From JAQBVV01 sp965249205 (lineage in GTDB: Bacteria > Acidobacteriota > Vicinamibacteria > Vicinamibacterales > UBA2999), in contig CBDFLL010000004.1 of NCBI GenBank assembly GCA_965249205.1, forward strand, positions 62,001 through 126,000: 64,000 bases of DNA, given 5' to 3'. The notes beneath the pieces were generated by a model. It saw only the letters and a list, made by a program, of their open reading frames with translations, did not search any database and was not told the origin of the DNA. The translations under genes and the position numbers were made by a program. Of the stretch, positions 1 to 8,220 are shown piece after piece (position 1 is the first letter of the stretch; every line of letters begins with the position of its first letter).

Positions 1-832
1 CCCCGTTCCGCGCAGCCTCTTGCAAGTCACCCGTCACGGCGCGGCGCAGCTGCCGCAGGCTGTCGGCAGCGCTGCCACGACCGAGCCGCCGCGCGATCGG
101 TTCGATGATCCATCCCAGCATCCTGGGAAAACGGCGGCTGAGCCCTATTGTCTCGAACTCGGTGATGACGCCGCGTTCGCCCTGGAAATAGGTCGACAGC
201 GTGACCGCACGCCACAGATAGCCGCTACCCGTCCCGACCGGGAGGCGGCGCTCGTTCGGTCGGCCTTCGTTCTCGATCTGCCTGATGCAGTCGGTGGTCG
301 ACACGGCCGAGGCGAACTCCGGACCCTGGCGCTGGTATTCGACGACCGTCCAGAGATCGAGAATGCCCTTCACGACGCTGGCGCTTCTTTCGATTCGCAG
401 GAAGATCTCGAACAGGTCGCGAGCCCGCTCCTCGTCGCGCTCGTAGTTGAGTACCCCACCGCCGACGACCCATTCGTAGTTGTCGGCGTAACTGGAGTAG
501 TCCTGGGCGATCGCGATGACCTCGTCGAGCGAGACGTTGGGAATGAAGGCGGCGCCCCGCCAGTGGTGGACGAGTCCGCCAGGCACGTCGAGGATACCGT
601 CTCCGTTGCCGGGTTCGGCGATGATCTCTCCGGCGCGCAGGCGCACGAGCCTTTCCTGCGAGGCATTCTCGGGCGGAATACGCGCGAGGACATCGGCCCC
701 GAAGCGCTCCCGAATTTCGGCAACGTAGCGCTCGTAGGCCTCAGCCGTCTCCGGCGCTAGTTCCGCCGCGGCGGTGATACCCGGCCACCCGAAGATCGAT
801 GCCCCACAGCACACGAAGTAGAGTGCCTTCAT
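1..832 (-). CDS. Unrecognised exported protein, possibly SRPBCC-like (partial)
   Basis: An open frame runs on the minus strand from ATG at 832 to the window edge, about 277 codons with no stop, so the 3' end is missing. It opens with a plausible Sec signal peptide (MKALYFVCC, then a hydrophobic stretch, ending ITAAA). The mature part has acidic/aromatic helices and, near the visible end, a GERGVITEFETIGLSRRFPR segment followed by a basic amphipathic helix, reminiscent of helix-grip (SRPBCC-type) exported proteins. That family assignment is a guess. Codon use is clean, with strong third-position GC, which is why this frame was preferred to the opposite-strand readings. Its neighbour at 1290 is on the other strand. 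Confidence 0.6.
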   Translation of the reverse strand, partial: MKALYFVCCGASIFGWPGITAAAELAPETAEAYERYVAEIRERFGADVLARIPPENASQERLVRLRAGEIIAEPGNGDGILDVPGGLVHHWRGAAFIPNVSLDEVIAIAQDYSSYADNYEWVVGGGVLNYERDEERARDLFEIFLRIERSASVVKGILDLWTVVEYQRQGPEFASAVSTTDCIRQIENEGRPNERRLPVGTGSGYLWRAVTLSTYFQGERGVITEFETIGLSRRFPRMLGWIIEPIARRLGRGSAADSLRQLRRAVTGDLQEAARNG

Positions 833-1084
833 GCGGAGCGAATAAAAACGCACGACGATAGGATGACACAGAGCGCGGTATTGCTCGATTGTGCGCGGGG
901 GAGGATAGAGCCGACGACTACGCTGAGAGGATGAAGTCGAGACTTCGAGAGAGCATGCCCGCGAGGCAGCTCCGTCCCGGTTGCTTGAGGCCGTAGTTCT
1001 CTGAATAACTTGCAAGGAAGTTGCAAGATCGCGCTCTCCGAGCAGCTGACAAACTGCAACTACTCATCGAAGGACGTCTCTAAG

Positions 1085-1100
1085 CGTTTCGATCGAAACG
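1085..1100. repeat. 16-bp perfect palindrome
   Basis: CGTTTCGATCGAAACG is its own reverse complement. It lies 9 bp from the tRNA-Thr remnant in a 457-bp stretch (833-1289) without a protein gene. It could be an operator or part of an old attachment site. Nothing else in the stretch is recognisable. Confidence 0.5.
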
Positions 1101-1108
1101 GTTTGTTA

Positions 1109-1170
1109 TGGAGCCGGCGAGTGGACTCGAACCACCGACCTGCTGATTACGAACAAGCTGCTGCGCCAAC
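1109..1170 (-). pseudogene. tRNA-Thr(CGU) remnant lacking its 5' end
   Basis: Read on the minus strand, these 62 nt match the D-loop-to-CCA part of a bacterial tRNA-Thr: anticodon loop TTCGTAA, variable region, a T-arm with GGTTCGAGTCC, the 3' acceptor strand GCCGGCTCC and an encoded CCA end. The 5' acceptor strand and 5' half of the D stem are absent, replaced by a C-rich run. The anticodon stem is also damaged (GCTTG against TCAGC leaves a mismatch). It cannot fold as a tRNA. A 3' tRNA piece ending at CCA is the typical scar of an integrase that uses tRNA 3' ends, so this may mark an old island border. Confidence 0.75.
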
Positions 1171-1289
1171 CGCGGGGGGGCTGCTCAGCGTTTTGGAGAG
1201 TCCCACTCTTGCTGACCTGGCGGATCGGACGCGATCTGTAACCCGTCGGAGACGACACGTATAATTCGAGACATGGGAGGTCGCACGCG

Positions 1290-1868
1290 GTGAACCGGGC
1301 GGGATTCCGAATCGACCATTGGGTGACGGTGACACGGCCGACTGAGCTGGCTCAGGGCCGCCCGTGCGCCCATGTCGAACAAATCAGTCTGAGCCGCCGA
1401 GGGCTGTTGATGGCGTTGGCCGGACTCTTCGTCTTCCTGGCCTGCGACCAGACGGCCGCGGCTTCCGCGGGGCCTGCGGCCAGGCAGCGGCCACCCGCGC
1501 TTGCGGGGCCGCGCGATGACAACGCGCAAGGCACGTCGGCGCAGAAGAAGATCAGCTCCCAGTTACTGGCGGCGATCGCACAGCGCGCTGACGCCACCCC
1601 CGGCGCGTTGCGCGGGTCTGGCGTTGACGTGGACGCCGAGGGTCGGGCGCTTGTCGATATCGACGCGACGATCACCGACGAACTGCTCGATGCCGTCGTG
1701 ATGATGGAGGGCGCGGTGGTCAACAATTTCCCTCAGTACGATGCCGTCCGGGCCTGGGTCCCGCTGGACCAGGTCGAGTCGCTGGCTGGACGTGCGGACG
1801 TGCGGTTCATTCGCCAGGCCGACATCGCGACGACCAACAGCCCTGGAATGGTTCCTCGAGATCGGTAA
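1290..1868 (+). CDS. Free-standing propeptide-like paralogue of the S8 protease
   Basis: 192 aa from GTG. A basic start is followed by a hydrophobic segment ending in FLAC (about residues 43-53), a possible lipobox. The rest (AQKKISSQLL ... GVDVDAEG ... LVDIDATIT ... QYDAVRAWVPLDQVESLAGRADVRFI) aligns residue for residue with the N-terminal region of the protease encoded just downstream (AQQKIDSNLL ... GVNVDADG ... LVDIDAQMT ... QYDAVRARMPIGQIEAIAARAEVRFL). The frame then stops, with no catalytic domain. It is either a truncated tandem duplicate or a separate propeptide-type inhibitor/chaperone for the neighbour. Twelve bases separate the two genes. Confidence 0.6.
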   Translation: MNRAGFRIDHWVTVTRPTELAQGRPCAHVEQISLSRRGLLMALAGLFVFLACDQTAAASAGPAARQRPPALAGPRDDNAQGTSAQKKISSQLLAAIAQRADATPGALRGSGVDVDAEGRALVDIDATITDELLDAVVMMEGAVVNNFPQYDAVRAWVPLDQVESLAGRADVRFIRQADIATTNSPGMVPRDR

Positions 1869-1880
1869 CCCGAGAGTCAC

Positions 1881-3824
1881 GTGAACGAATCGGGCGGCCC
1901 CCCGACGCTGACCCGCGCCATGTGTGAGACTGACACCGTGCATGCCTGTGAGACACCGGGAAGCGCAAAGGACTCGCGCTCTTGTCGGGGCGTGGGGCCG
2001 GTACGTGTCAAGGCCGCGCTCGCAGGCCTGCTCGTGGTCGCCTGGAGTGTCGAGACGCGGGCCCAGGTTTTTCCGCCGCAGCTCGTTCAACAGTTCGAGG
2101 CGCTGGCCGCCCTGAAGGCCGGCCGCACACCTGCGCAGCAGAAGATCGATTCGAACCTGCTCCTCGAGGGTGATCGGCGTCAGGGGCTCGCGGACGTGGA
2201 TGCGCTGGCGACGATTAATTCCGGCGTGAATGTTGACGCCGACGGCACGGTGCTGGTGGACATCGACGCGCAGATGACTCCGGCGCTGCTCGTCGCCATC
2301 GCGGCCGCGGGAGGCGTCGTCGACAGCAGCTACGCGCAGTACGACGCGGTTCGCGCGCGGATGCCGATCGGGCAGATCGAGGCCATCGCGGCGCGCGCCG
2401 AGGTGCGGTTCCTCGGTCCGGCCGCGCAGGCCTACACCAACCAACTTGTTGGCATCTCAGATCCTGGACCGATGACGAACGCCGGCCCCTCGTCGGAGGG
2501 CGACGTGGCGCATCAAGCCAATCTGGCTCGGTCGATGCACGGCGTGGACGGCTCAGGCGTCACCGTCGGTGTGCTGTCGGACAGCGTCGATGCGCTGGCG
2601 GCAATGCAGGCGTCCGGCGACCTCCCGGGCACCTGTCCGCAGGCCAGTGGCCCGTGCGTGACGGTGCTGGCGGGGCAGTCTGGCAACCCGGGCAGTTCAG
2701 AAGGCACGGCGATGATGGAGATCGTCCACGATCTGGCGCCGGGCGCCGATATCTTCTTCGCTACCGCCTTCGCGGGCCAGGCGTCGTTTGCCGCGAACAT
2801 CCTGGCGCTGCAGGCGGCCGGAGCCGACGTCATCGTGGACGATGTCGGATACTTTGCCTCGCCGGTCTTTCAGGACGGGATCATCGCCCAGGCGGTCGAT
2901 ACCGTGGCGGGGCTGGGCGTCCCCTATTTCTCGGCGGCCGGGAACTCAGGCAACGAGAATGACGGCACCTCCGGCGTGTTTGAGGGCACCTACGTACCGG
3001 GCACATCCGTCGTCATGGGCTATTCGTCGTGCCACAACTTCGGTGCCGGACCGTCATCGGTGGCCGATCAGATTACGAAGAATTCGACGATCTACTCCTT
3101 GCATTGGGCGGAGCCGCAAGCTGCATCGCTTACAGACTATGACGTGTTTCTTGTAAACTCGGCGTTCACAGCCATCGTCGCATCGTCCACAGGCGCGCAA
3201 ACCGGTACCCAAGACCCGTTCGAGGTGTTCCAGAGTGGCGCCAACGACCTGAACAGTTACCTGGTTATCTGTCTGTGGGCCGGTTCGCCCAGCACGACGA
3301 ATCGCTACTTCCACGTCAATACCAACCGGGGCGAACTCGCCGTGAGCACGATTGGCCAGACGTCGGGACAGAGCGCTGCGGCGGGTGCGTTCAGTGTGGC
3401 GGCAGTTGACGCGGCGCCTCCTACCGGAGCGAGGATGCCGTTTGACGGCACCGAGCCGGTGGAAACCTTCAGCTCGGACGGTCCACGGAAGATCTTCTTC
3501 CAGGCTGACGGCACTCCCCTTGGAAGCCCGGTCGACCGGCTGAAACCAGATATCTCCGCAGCCGACGGTGTGACGACGGCGACGCCGGGCTTCAACCCGT
3601 TCTTCGGCACCTCAGCCGCGGCGCCTCACGCAGCGGCTATCGCGGCATTGATGCAGGACGCGGCCGGCGGACCAAGCTCGATCACCCCAGCGCAGATCCG
3701 AACTGCGTTCGAGAGCACGTCGCTCGACATCGAGGCCATAGGGTCGATCGCGATTCCGGAGTTGGCATCGTCGACGCGCTTGCTGCGGTCGGTATCATTG
3801 CGGCGTTCACCGACCCGGTGTTGA
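1881..3824 (+). CDS. Secreted S8/S53-type serine protease, frameshifted near its C-terminus
   Basis: The start is uncertain (GTG at 1881, ATG at 1920). A hydrophobic export segment (AALAGLLVVAWSV) lies near residue 55, then a propeptide-like region of about 130 residues, then the catalytic domain. Visible motifs are GVTVGVLSDSVD (Asp), SEGTAMMEIVHDLAPGAD (Glu/His region), YFSAAGNSGNEN (oxyanion region) and FFGTSAAAPHAAAIAALM (Ser). The first and last of these are typical of subtilisin-like families. After DIEAI the frame becomes non-coding (ASSTRLLRSVSLRR). The other frame at that point reads VDRDSGVGIVDALAAVG, the usual end of an S8 domain, so one base has been gained or lost near 3740. Confidence 0.8.
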   Translation: MNESGGPPTLTRAMCETDTVHACETPGSAKDSRSCRGVGPVRVKAALAGLLVVAWSVETRAQVFPPQLVQQFEALAALKAGRTPAQQKIDSNLLLEGDRRQGLADVDALATINSGVNVDADGTVLVDIDAQMTPALLVAIAAAGGVVDSSYAQYDAVRARMPIGQIEAIAARAEVRFLGPAAQAYTNQLVGISDPGPMTNAGPSSEGDVAHQANLARSMHGVDGSGVTVGVLSDSVDALAAMQASGDLPGTCPQASGPCVTVLAGQSGNPGSSEGTAMMEIVHDLAPGADIFFATAFAGQASFAANILALQAAGADVIVDDVGYFASPVFQDGIIAQAVDTVAGLGVPYFSAAGNSGNENDGTSGVFEGTYVPGTSVVMGYSSCHNFGAGPSSVADQITKNSTIYSLHWAEPQAASLTDYDVFLVNSAFTAIVASSTGAQTGTQDPFEVFQSGANDLNSYLVICLWAGSPSTTNRYFHVNTNRGELAVSTIGQTSGQSAAAGAFSVAAVDAAPPTGARMPFDGTEPVETFSSDGPRKIFFQADGTPLGSPVDRLKPDISAADGVTTATPGFNPFFGTSAAAPHAAAIAALMQDAAGGPSSITPAQIRTAFESTSLDIEAIGSIAIPELASSTRLLRSVSLRRSPTRC

Positions 3825-4120
3825 CGACCGGTGTCACGTTCGTCAGGAAGGTGCACATCGACGAGCTGCGATCGCGGGTCAACGCGCTGCGCGTCGACGA
3901 GGGACTCGGCAACTACGCCTTTACTGACGCTATTCTGGTCGCCAGCACGACACAGGTCCAGGCCGTTCATATCCTGGAGCTGCGACAAGCCCTGCAGGAT
4001 GTGTTCGTCGCTCGAATGGAAGTCGAGCCCACCTACACCGACCCGGTCAGCCTCGTTGGAGTTCCGATCAAGGCGGCCCACATCCAGGAACTTCGGGACG
4101 CGGTGGTGGGGCTGGAGTGA
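3818..4120 (+). CDS. C-terminal (V/A)HIxELR repeat part of the S8 protease, out of frame
   Basis: This is the continuation of the preceding gene in the other frame. The homologous frame is open from about 3741; the first ATG is at 3818. It contains three repeats of the form V-x(3)-HI-x-ELR: KVHIDELRSRVNALR, AVHILELRQALQ and AAHIQELRDAVVGLE. Repeats of this form are common at the C-termini of exported acidobacterial proteins, probably as a surface or binding module (inference). Without frame correction the protease loses this module. The fragment is unlikely to be made on its own. Confidence 0.6.
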   Translation: MLTTGVTFVRKVHIDELRSRVNALRVDEGLGNYAFTDAILVASTTQVQAVHILELRQALQDVFVARMEVEPTYTDPVSLVGVPIKAAHIQELRDAVVGLE

Positions 4121-4165
4121 TGCCGGCGAGCCCGAGCGTGGGCGTGCGGATCCATCCGTTGCTCT

Positions 4166-5959
4166 TCACTGAAGTGTGAGCAGCACGAGGATCTCACCCA
4201 GGCCACTCTCGAGCGGTTCAAGGGCTTTGCCCAAGACGGTGCCCGGCCGATGGAACGCTGCGTTTCCGACCTCCATCGGTGTCGAGCGCATCGCGTGTCC
4301 TGGGGTCGGGCTGGTGACGAGGATGTCGCCAGGGCGTATGGCGCCATAGGTTGCGTCAGCCTTGATGCGCACCCGCCCGCTCTGAGCGACGAGCACGCGG
4401 CCGGCCCCCGATTCCCCGAGGATGAGCCCGGGCTGTCGCGACACGGCGCCCGCCACGCCTGTGTCGTAGGCGTCGGAGGCGGCTTGCACGCGGTTGTACG
4501 CGTCCCCGTCGATGACGACGACCGTGCCTGCGGCGAGGTCCTCCCTGGCATCGACCCATTCGGCAACGTCCTGATACTTGGCGGCAAGGTTACCGCTCAC
4601 GACGAGATCGCCCACCACGTTCTGCGTGCCGGTGAAGGTATTGGCGCCGGTCGTGGCATATCCGCTCGGTGGCACCCCGCCCAAGAGCAGCGCGTCGGCC
4701 GCCGCCGGCAGATTCGTCAACCCTGACCCATCACCGACGAATGCGGTCGCGGTAGCGGTACCTGCCACCTCGAGCAAGGTCGAAGGCGATATCGTCCCGA
4801 CGCCGACTCTGCCAGCGAAATGATTGTTGTTCGTCGCGCTAGCCTGAAAGATTCCGTACGACGTGGTGCCAGCGATGGTGTCAATATAGACGCCTGTTCC
4901 GGTCGTGGGCGGGCTGGTCGCGCCGGTGACGGTCACATACACACCCTGGGCCTCCGTGAGCGTGCCGGTCGATGGATTCTGGATATCGAAGAATCCGCCC
5001 CTCGCGGTGGTCATCGGCCCTGTCGAGAGATTCTGTACCCGGAAGAGACCGCCACTAGCGGTACCTATCGTGCCGCCAACTAGGTTGATGGTTTGAAACT
5101 GACCCCCAGTCGCGGTCGTAATGGTGCCTGTCGAGTTATTTCGCGCAACAAGGTTTACGCCACGGGCCTCGTTTATGGTGCCGGTCCCCGTATGAAACAC
5201 GCGTGGGGCTAACGCGATGACGTTTCCCGTGTAGTTCGTCGCATTCGCGGCCGTCTCAAGCGACAAGCGCTCACCGAATGTATTACCGCCAAGATCCGAG
5301 GCGGCATCGAGATCGACCTGGACAAACGCTGCGAACGAATTGTTTGGTCGTGTTTCGTCAAACGCGGTGACTTGATGAAAGTCATAACTCGGCGTCGTCG
5401 TTCCAACACCGACGCGCGTACTGGTTGTATCAAATGTGACGAAGCTTGTTCCAGCCGCATTTGCCACATTCAGCGCGGTCGTCGAGTCGCTGTCTGGCAG
5501 CCACTGTCCACCCGCCGCCATCTTGAGGTTGCCGCTGCTCGCCGGAGTCCCAATACCCAGCCCCGCCACTTGAAAGAGCGCGGACGTGTCGAGGTCCTGC
5601 GGCGTGGAGAGCGTGACGATGCTCGTACCGGCGACAATCACCTGATTGGGTGTGCCCAAGATTGAGTCAACCGCTAGCGTCATGGCCGGGGGCGTGCCCG
5701 GATCGGATAATCCCGACGCGCTGGCCCCGGTCGTAGGGGCCGCCGATGTCTCCGCGCTTGTCAACGTGTCGACGTAGGTAAAGACCTTCGGCTCGGTCCA
5801 GGGGCCTTCCGCCGTGGCGCTCCAGGCCTGCACCGTCCACTGCCCCGTGCCGGGGGTGAAGCCCGTGGTGGCGAGCGTCACGGTACACACCCCGCCTCCG
5901 GTCACGCAGCTTGGCCGCCTCGGCGGGATAGTAGTCGTCGACCTGGAGGGTAACGGCAT
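4166..5959 (-). CDS. Large exported repetitive protein, main frame after a frameshift
   Basis: The 597-aa frame carries CVTGGGVCTVTLATTGF, then a low-complexity Thr/Ser/Gly-rich beta-repeat body (ATGGQFQTINLVGGTIGTASGG and similar), RVGVGTISPSTLLEVAGT and GDGSGLTNLP motifs as in tail-fibre and endosialidase-chaperone-type proteins. It ends in a globular domain (KYQDVAEWVDARED ... GRVRIKADATYGAIRPGDILVTS) like the last part of such fibres. Its own first codons (MPLPSRSTTT) look non-coding. The true N-terminus is in another frame upstream (to 6164), joined at about 5909 where AEAAK in one frame should continue as CVTGGG in the other. Confidence 0.7.
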   Translation of the reverse strand: MPLPSRSTTTIPPRRPSCVTGGGVCTVTLATTGFTPGTGQWTVQAWSATAEGPWTEPKVFTYVDTLTSAETSAAPTTGASASGLSDPGTPPAMTLAVDSILGTPNQVIVAGTSIVTLSTPQDLDTSALFQVAGLGIGTPASSGNLKMAAGGQWLPDSDSTTALNVANAAGTSFVTFDTTSTRVGVGTTTPSYDFHQVTAFDETRPNNSFAAFVQVDLDAASDLGGNTFGERLSLETAANATNYTGNVIALAPRVFHTGTGTINEARGVNLVARNNSTGTITTATGGQFQTINLVGGTIGTASGGLFRVQNLSTGPMTTARGGFFDIQNPSTGTLTEAQGVYVTVTGATSPPTTGTGVYIDTIAGTTSYGIFQASATNNNHFAGRVGVGTISPSTLLEVAGTATATAFVGDGSGLTNLPAAADALLLGGVPPSGYATTGANTFTGTQNVVGDLVVSGNLAAKYQDVAEWVDAREDLAAGTVVVIDGDAYNRVQAASDAYDTGVAGAVSRQPGLILGESGAGRVLVAQSGRVRIKADATYGAIRPGDILVTSPTPGHAMRSTPMEVGNAAFHRPGTVLGKALEPLESGLGEILVLLTLQ

Positions 5960-6164
5960 CCTCCACTCGGACGTGGTAATGGGTGGCGTCGGGCACCCCG
6001 CTCCAGACGAGCGTGATGCTGCCGCCCATCACGGGGCCGCTCTCGGCAATGGCCATCGTGGGGCCCAGGGTGGCTGGCGTCTGCGCCGGGACGCTCGGCG
6101 TGGCCAATGGGAAAACCACGAGCAGCGCCACGAACGTGAGTCTCGCCCCTGTCCAGCTCGACAT
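5667..6164 (-). CDS. Signal-peptide half of the same repetitive exported protein
   Basis: ATG at 6164 begins MSSWTGARL, a hydrophobic core (TFVALLVVFPLA) and a likely cleavage after VPA. A fibronectin-like segment follows (GGSITLVWSGVPDATHYHVRVEDAV). The meaning stops at YYPAEAAK near 5909; beyond that the frame is arginine-rich nonsense to its stop at 5667, while the companion frame takes over. So a one-base indel splits this gene. Only about 30 bp separate its ATG from the IS6 transposase start, so the IS end abuts the start and has probably removed the native promoter. Confidence 0.6.
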   Translation of the reverse strand: MSSWTGARLTFVALLVVFPLATPSVPAQTPATLGPTMAIAESGPVMGGSITLVWSGVPDATHYHVRVEDAVTLQVDDYYPAEAAKLRDRRRGVYRDARHHGLHPRHGAVDGAGLERHGGRPLDRAEGLYLRRHVDKRGDIGGPYDRGQRVGIIRSGHAPGHDASG

Positions 6165-6960
6165 TCTAGTTGAGGCTGCGGGTGGCAGAGTAGACCGATG
6201 ATCAGCCAGCCGCCCAGCTATCGCGGATACCGATTTCCCTGGGCCATCGTCAGTCACGCCGTCTGGCTCTACCACCGGTTCGGCCTGAGTTTCCGAGATG
6301 TCGAGGATCTCCTCGCGGAACGAGGTGTCACCGTGACGTATGAGGCGATTCGCCAGTGGTGTCTGACGTTCGGGCTCGACTATGCGCGGCGGTTGCGCCG
6401 CCGCCGGGGCCGCATGGGCGACACCTGGTACTTGGACGAGGTATACGTGAAGATCCAGGGGCGGCAGCAGTACCTGTGGAGGGCCGTGGACGAGGACGGT
6501 GACGTCATTGACATCCTCGTGCAGTCGCGGCGCAATCGCGGGGCGGCCGCGCGCTTCTTTCGCCAGCTGTTAAAAGGACAGGGTCGGGCGCCTCGTCGGC
6601 TGATCACGGACCAGCTCCGCAGCTACGCCGCGGCACACCGCACCGCGATGCCGTCCGTGGTGCACAGCACGCGGCGGTACGAGAACAATCGCGCGGAACT
6701 TTCGCATCAACCGACCCGGCAACGTGAGCGCCAGATGCGTCGCTTCAAGTCGGCCGCCCATCTGCAACGCTTCGCCTCAGTGCACGGCATCGTGCAGAAT
6801 CTCTTCCGGGTGGGTCGGCACCTACTGCGAGCTGTGCACCACCGGCTGCTGCGAACCCAGGCGTTCGTCGCGTGGAATACGGTGACGGGCGCCTGCTGAA
6901 GGAGCGCGGGCGCTCCGCGCCGAGGGGGAGACACGCGCCGTTTTTGCCAACTTGACTGTG
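6165..6960 (+). mobile_element. IS6-family insertion sequence (ends approximate)
   Basis: The element is defined by its transposase. I could not find convincing terminal inverted repeats. The left end must lie within the ~30 bp between 6164 and 6198. The right end probably includes the segment near 6940-6960 (cgtttttgccaacttgac), because the methyltransferase reading frame from the right side resumes just beyond it. Both flanking genes look damaged by its arrival. Confidence 0.5.
6198..6899 (+). CDS. IS6-family transposase
   Basis: 233 aa, full family length. It begins with the typical short N-terminal segment (YRGYRFPWAIVSHAVWLYHRFGLSFRDVEDLL) and a helix-turn-helix (VTVTYEAIRQWC). The DDE core follows: WYLDEVYVKI (Asp about 80), RLITDQLRSY (Asp about 138) and YENNRAELSHQPTRQRERQM (Glu about 167). 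It ends GRHLLRAVHHRLLRTQAFVAW, normal for the family. It appears intact. IS6 elements move replicatively through cointegrates. Confidence 0.9.
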   Translation: MISQPPSYRGYRFPWAIVSHAVWLYHRFGLSFRDVEDLLAERGVTVTYEAIRQWCLTFGLDYARRLRRRRGRMGDTWYLDEVYVKIQGRQQYLWRAVDEDGDVIDILVQSRRNRGAAARFFRQLLKGQGRAPRRLITDQLRSYAAAHRTAMPSVVHSTRRYENNRAELSHQPTRQRERQMRRFKSAAHLQRFASVHGIVQNLFRVGRHLLRAVHHRLLRTQAFVAWNTVTGAC

Positions 6961-7159
6961 AGCATGATCCTCCTACCTGCCGGGGTCGCCCAACGCACCA
7001 AGCCGTCTCGTCTGGCGTACTGTCGCGTTGAAGCGAGCGCACATCGTCGGACGTCTGAGTATCGAGGGCCGCGGCCAGATTCTTCGACTGCTCTTCATCG
7101 CGAGCACCGACGCACGGAATGAACCCTGCCGTTGAAAACACCCGAGCGCCGTACGTCAC
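6940..7159 (-). pseudogene. C-terminal end of the PCMT-like methyltransferase in a second frame
   Basis: The frame reads TYGARVFSTAGFIPCVGARD, then EEQSKNLAAAL and DETAWCVG, matching the usual ending of PCMT-like methyltransferases (a FxPCxGARD strand and a DETxW tail). It is out of frame with the main part, which ends at 7095; the join is near 7165. After DETAWCVG the frame runs into the IS6 element, so the last residues were also altered. Confidence 0.6.
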
Positions 7160-7787
7160 GTCCGACCGGGCGTGTCACCAGTAACATACACCCCAGCCGT
7201 TTCGTTGGTGTGAGCGGCAATACAAGACGACCGCCGAGCTTCAAGGCGTCCAGCCACGGCGCCGGAACGTGGGTGGCTCCTGCGCAAACATAGATCACGT
7301 CCGCCATCGGAAGCGCGCCGTCGAGACCAGACTGTGCCGCGACGGTCACGGTGCTGTACATAGCGAGGTTGTCCACCGCCCGCCGCGCCAGGTCTGGCTC
7401 AATCTCGTACGCGTAGACCCGGCCGCTGTCCCCCGCAAGATGGGCGAAGATCGCCGTGTAGTACCCCACCCCGGCACCCACATGAACAACGACGTCACCG
7501 ACTTTCGGCGCTGCCTCTCCGATGCACTTCGCATGCAGGCTTGGCTCGCCGTTGTGGATGCCTTTCTCAGGCACGAGGCCAACAACAATGTCTTGGTACA
7601 GAACGGCAGCGTCTCCAGTGTCGGTCGAGACGTAGCCGTTTGGAACCACGACCTGCCAGGGACCACTGCCGAGGAACCGCGCTCGCTCAACGGCAGCGAA
7701 CGCGTCGCGGACTCGTGGGTCCTCCACTCCGCCTTTCGCCGTGACGTAATTCGCGTAGAAGCGACGAAGAACGTCGTAGTTGCTCAT
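7095..7787 (-). CDS. Protein-L-isoaspartate O-methyltransferase-like SAM methyltransferase, 3' frameshift
   Basis: Starts ATG at 7787 (MSNYDVLRRFYANYV). Family landmarks are the N-terminal VRDAFAAVERARFLG region, a GDAAVLYQDIVVGLV strand, the SAM-binding motif VVVHVGAGVGYYTAIFAHLAG and an acidic motif YAYEIEPDLA. The substrate-side ADVIYVCAGATHVPAPWLDALKLGGRLVLPL follows. The frame then ends in non-homologous sequence (DVRRSGVFNGRVHSVRRCSR), whereas the next frame carries the expected ending, so the gene is frameshifted near 7165. It repairs isoaspartyl residues or methylates another acceptor; the exact substrate is not shown. Confidence 0.75.
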   Translation of the reverse strand: MSNYDVLRRFYANYVTAKGGVEDPRVRDAFAAVERARFLGSGPWQVVVPNGYVSTDTGDAAVLYQDIVVGLVPEKGIHNGEPSLHAKCIGEAAPKVGDVVVHVGAGVGYYTAIFAHLAGDSGRVYAYEIEPDLARRAVDNLAMYSTVTVAAQSGLDGALPMADVIYVCAGATHVPAPWLDALKLGGRLVLPLTPTKRLGCMLLVTRPVGRDVRRSGVFNGRVHSVRRCSR

Positions 7788-7879
7788 GATCTACAAAGAC
7801 AAGTTCCGCTGCCAAGATAGCGGCCGTCGCACTAAGGGAATCGCCATCGCAGTCAACGCGCGCGCCGCCCGGCCGCTCA

Positions 7880-8056
7880 TCACAGCGTCCGCCCCGTCCA
7901 CATCACCTGTCCCAGCACTACCGCCTCTCGTGGCCACGGTACCGGCTTATACGCCTTGTTGTCGCTGACCAACCGCCAGCCTTTCCCATCCGCGTGCTGA
8001 AGCCGCTTGACGAGCGGGCCGTCCTCGGCGCGCACCGCGAAGATTTTGTTCCGTCG
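7880..8056 (-). pseudogene. S24/LexA-type repressor C-terminal tail, copy 1
   Basis: Minus-strand reading gives IFAVRAEDGPLVKRLQ, GKGWRLVSDNKAYKP, VPWPREAVVLG and QVMWTGRTL before a stop at 7880. That is the C-terminal peptidase half of an S24-type repressor. It includes the KRL lysine region and the closing GxVxWxGRxL strand. Upstream, other frames carry broken pieces of the same gene (MRDNRVNIPDVFRVGYGLG at about 8160-8080) and an RBS-like start at 8195, so the gene is degraded by indels. The ISL3 element begins at 8221. The rest of the 7788-8220 stretch holds nothing else. Confidence 0.7.
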
Positions 8057-8220
8057 TCGCGATGCCGACCTTCATTTCACCGGCTTCACGCCCCCTCTGC
8101 GGCCAAGACCGTAGCCCACCCGGAAGACATCCGGAATGTTGACCCGGTTGTCTCGCATACGCAGTGCTGAGCTTGATTCTCATTTCGTCGGCCACTGTCT
8201 CACTCCTTCCCTAAAATTAA

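Noticed and set aside
20..760. Long plus-strand frame over the first 0.76 kb
   Set aside because: It mirrors the minus-strand gene 1-832, which has a signal peptide and a start; the plus frame has no recognisable domains.
1010..1264. Plus-strand frame with DSNHRP-type motif
   Set aside because: This is the well-known artefact of translating a tRNA gene 3' end on the opposite strand.
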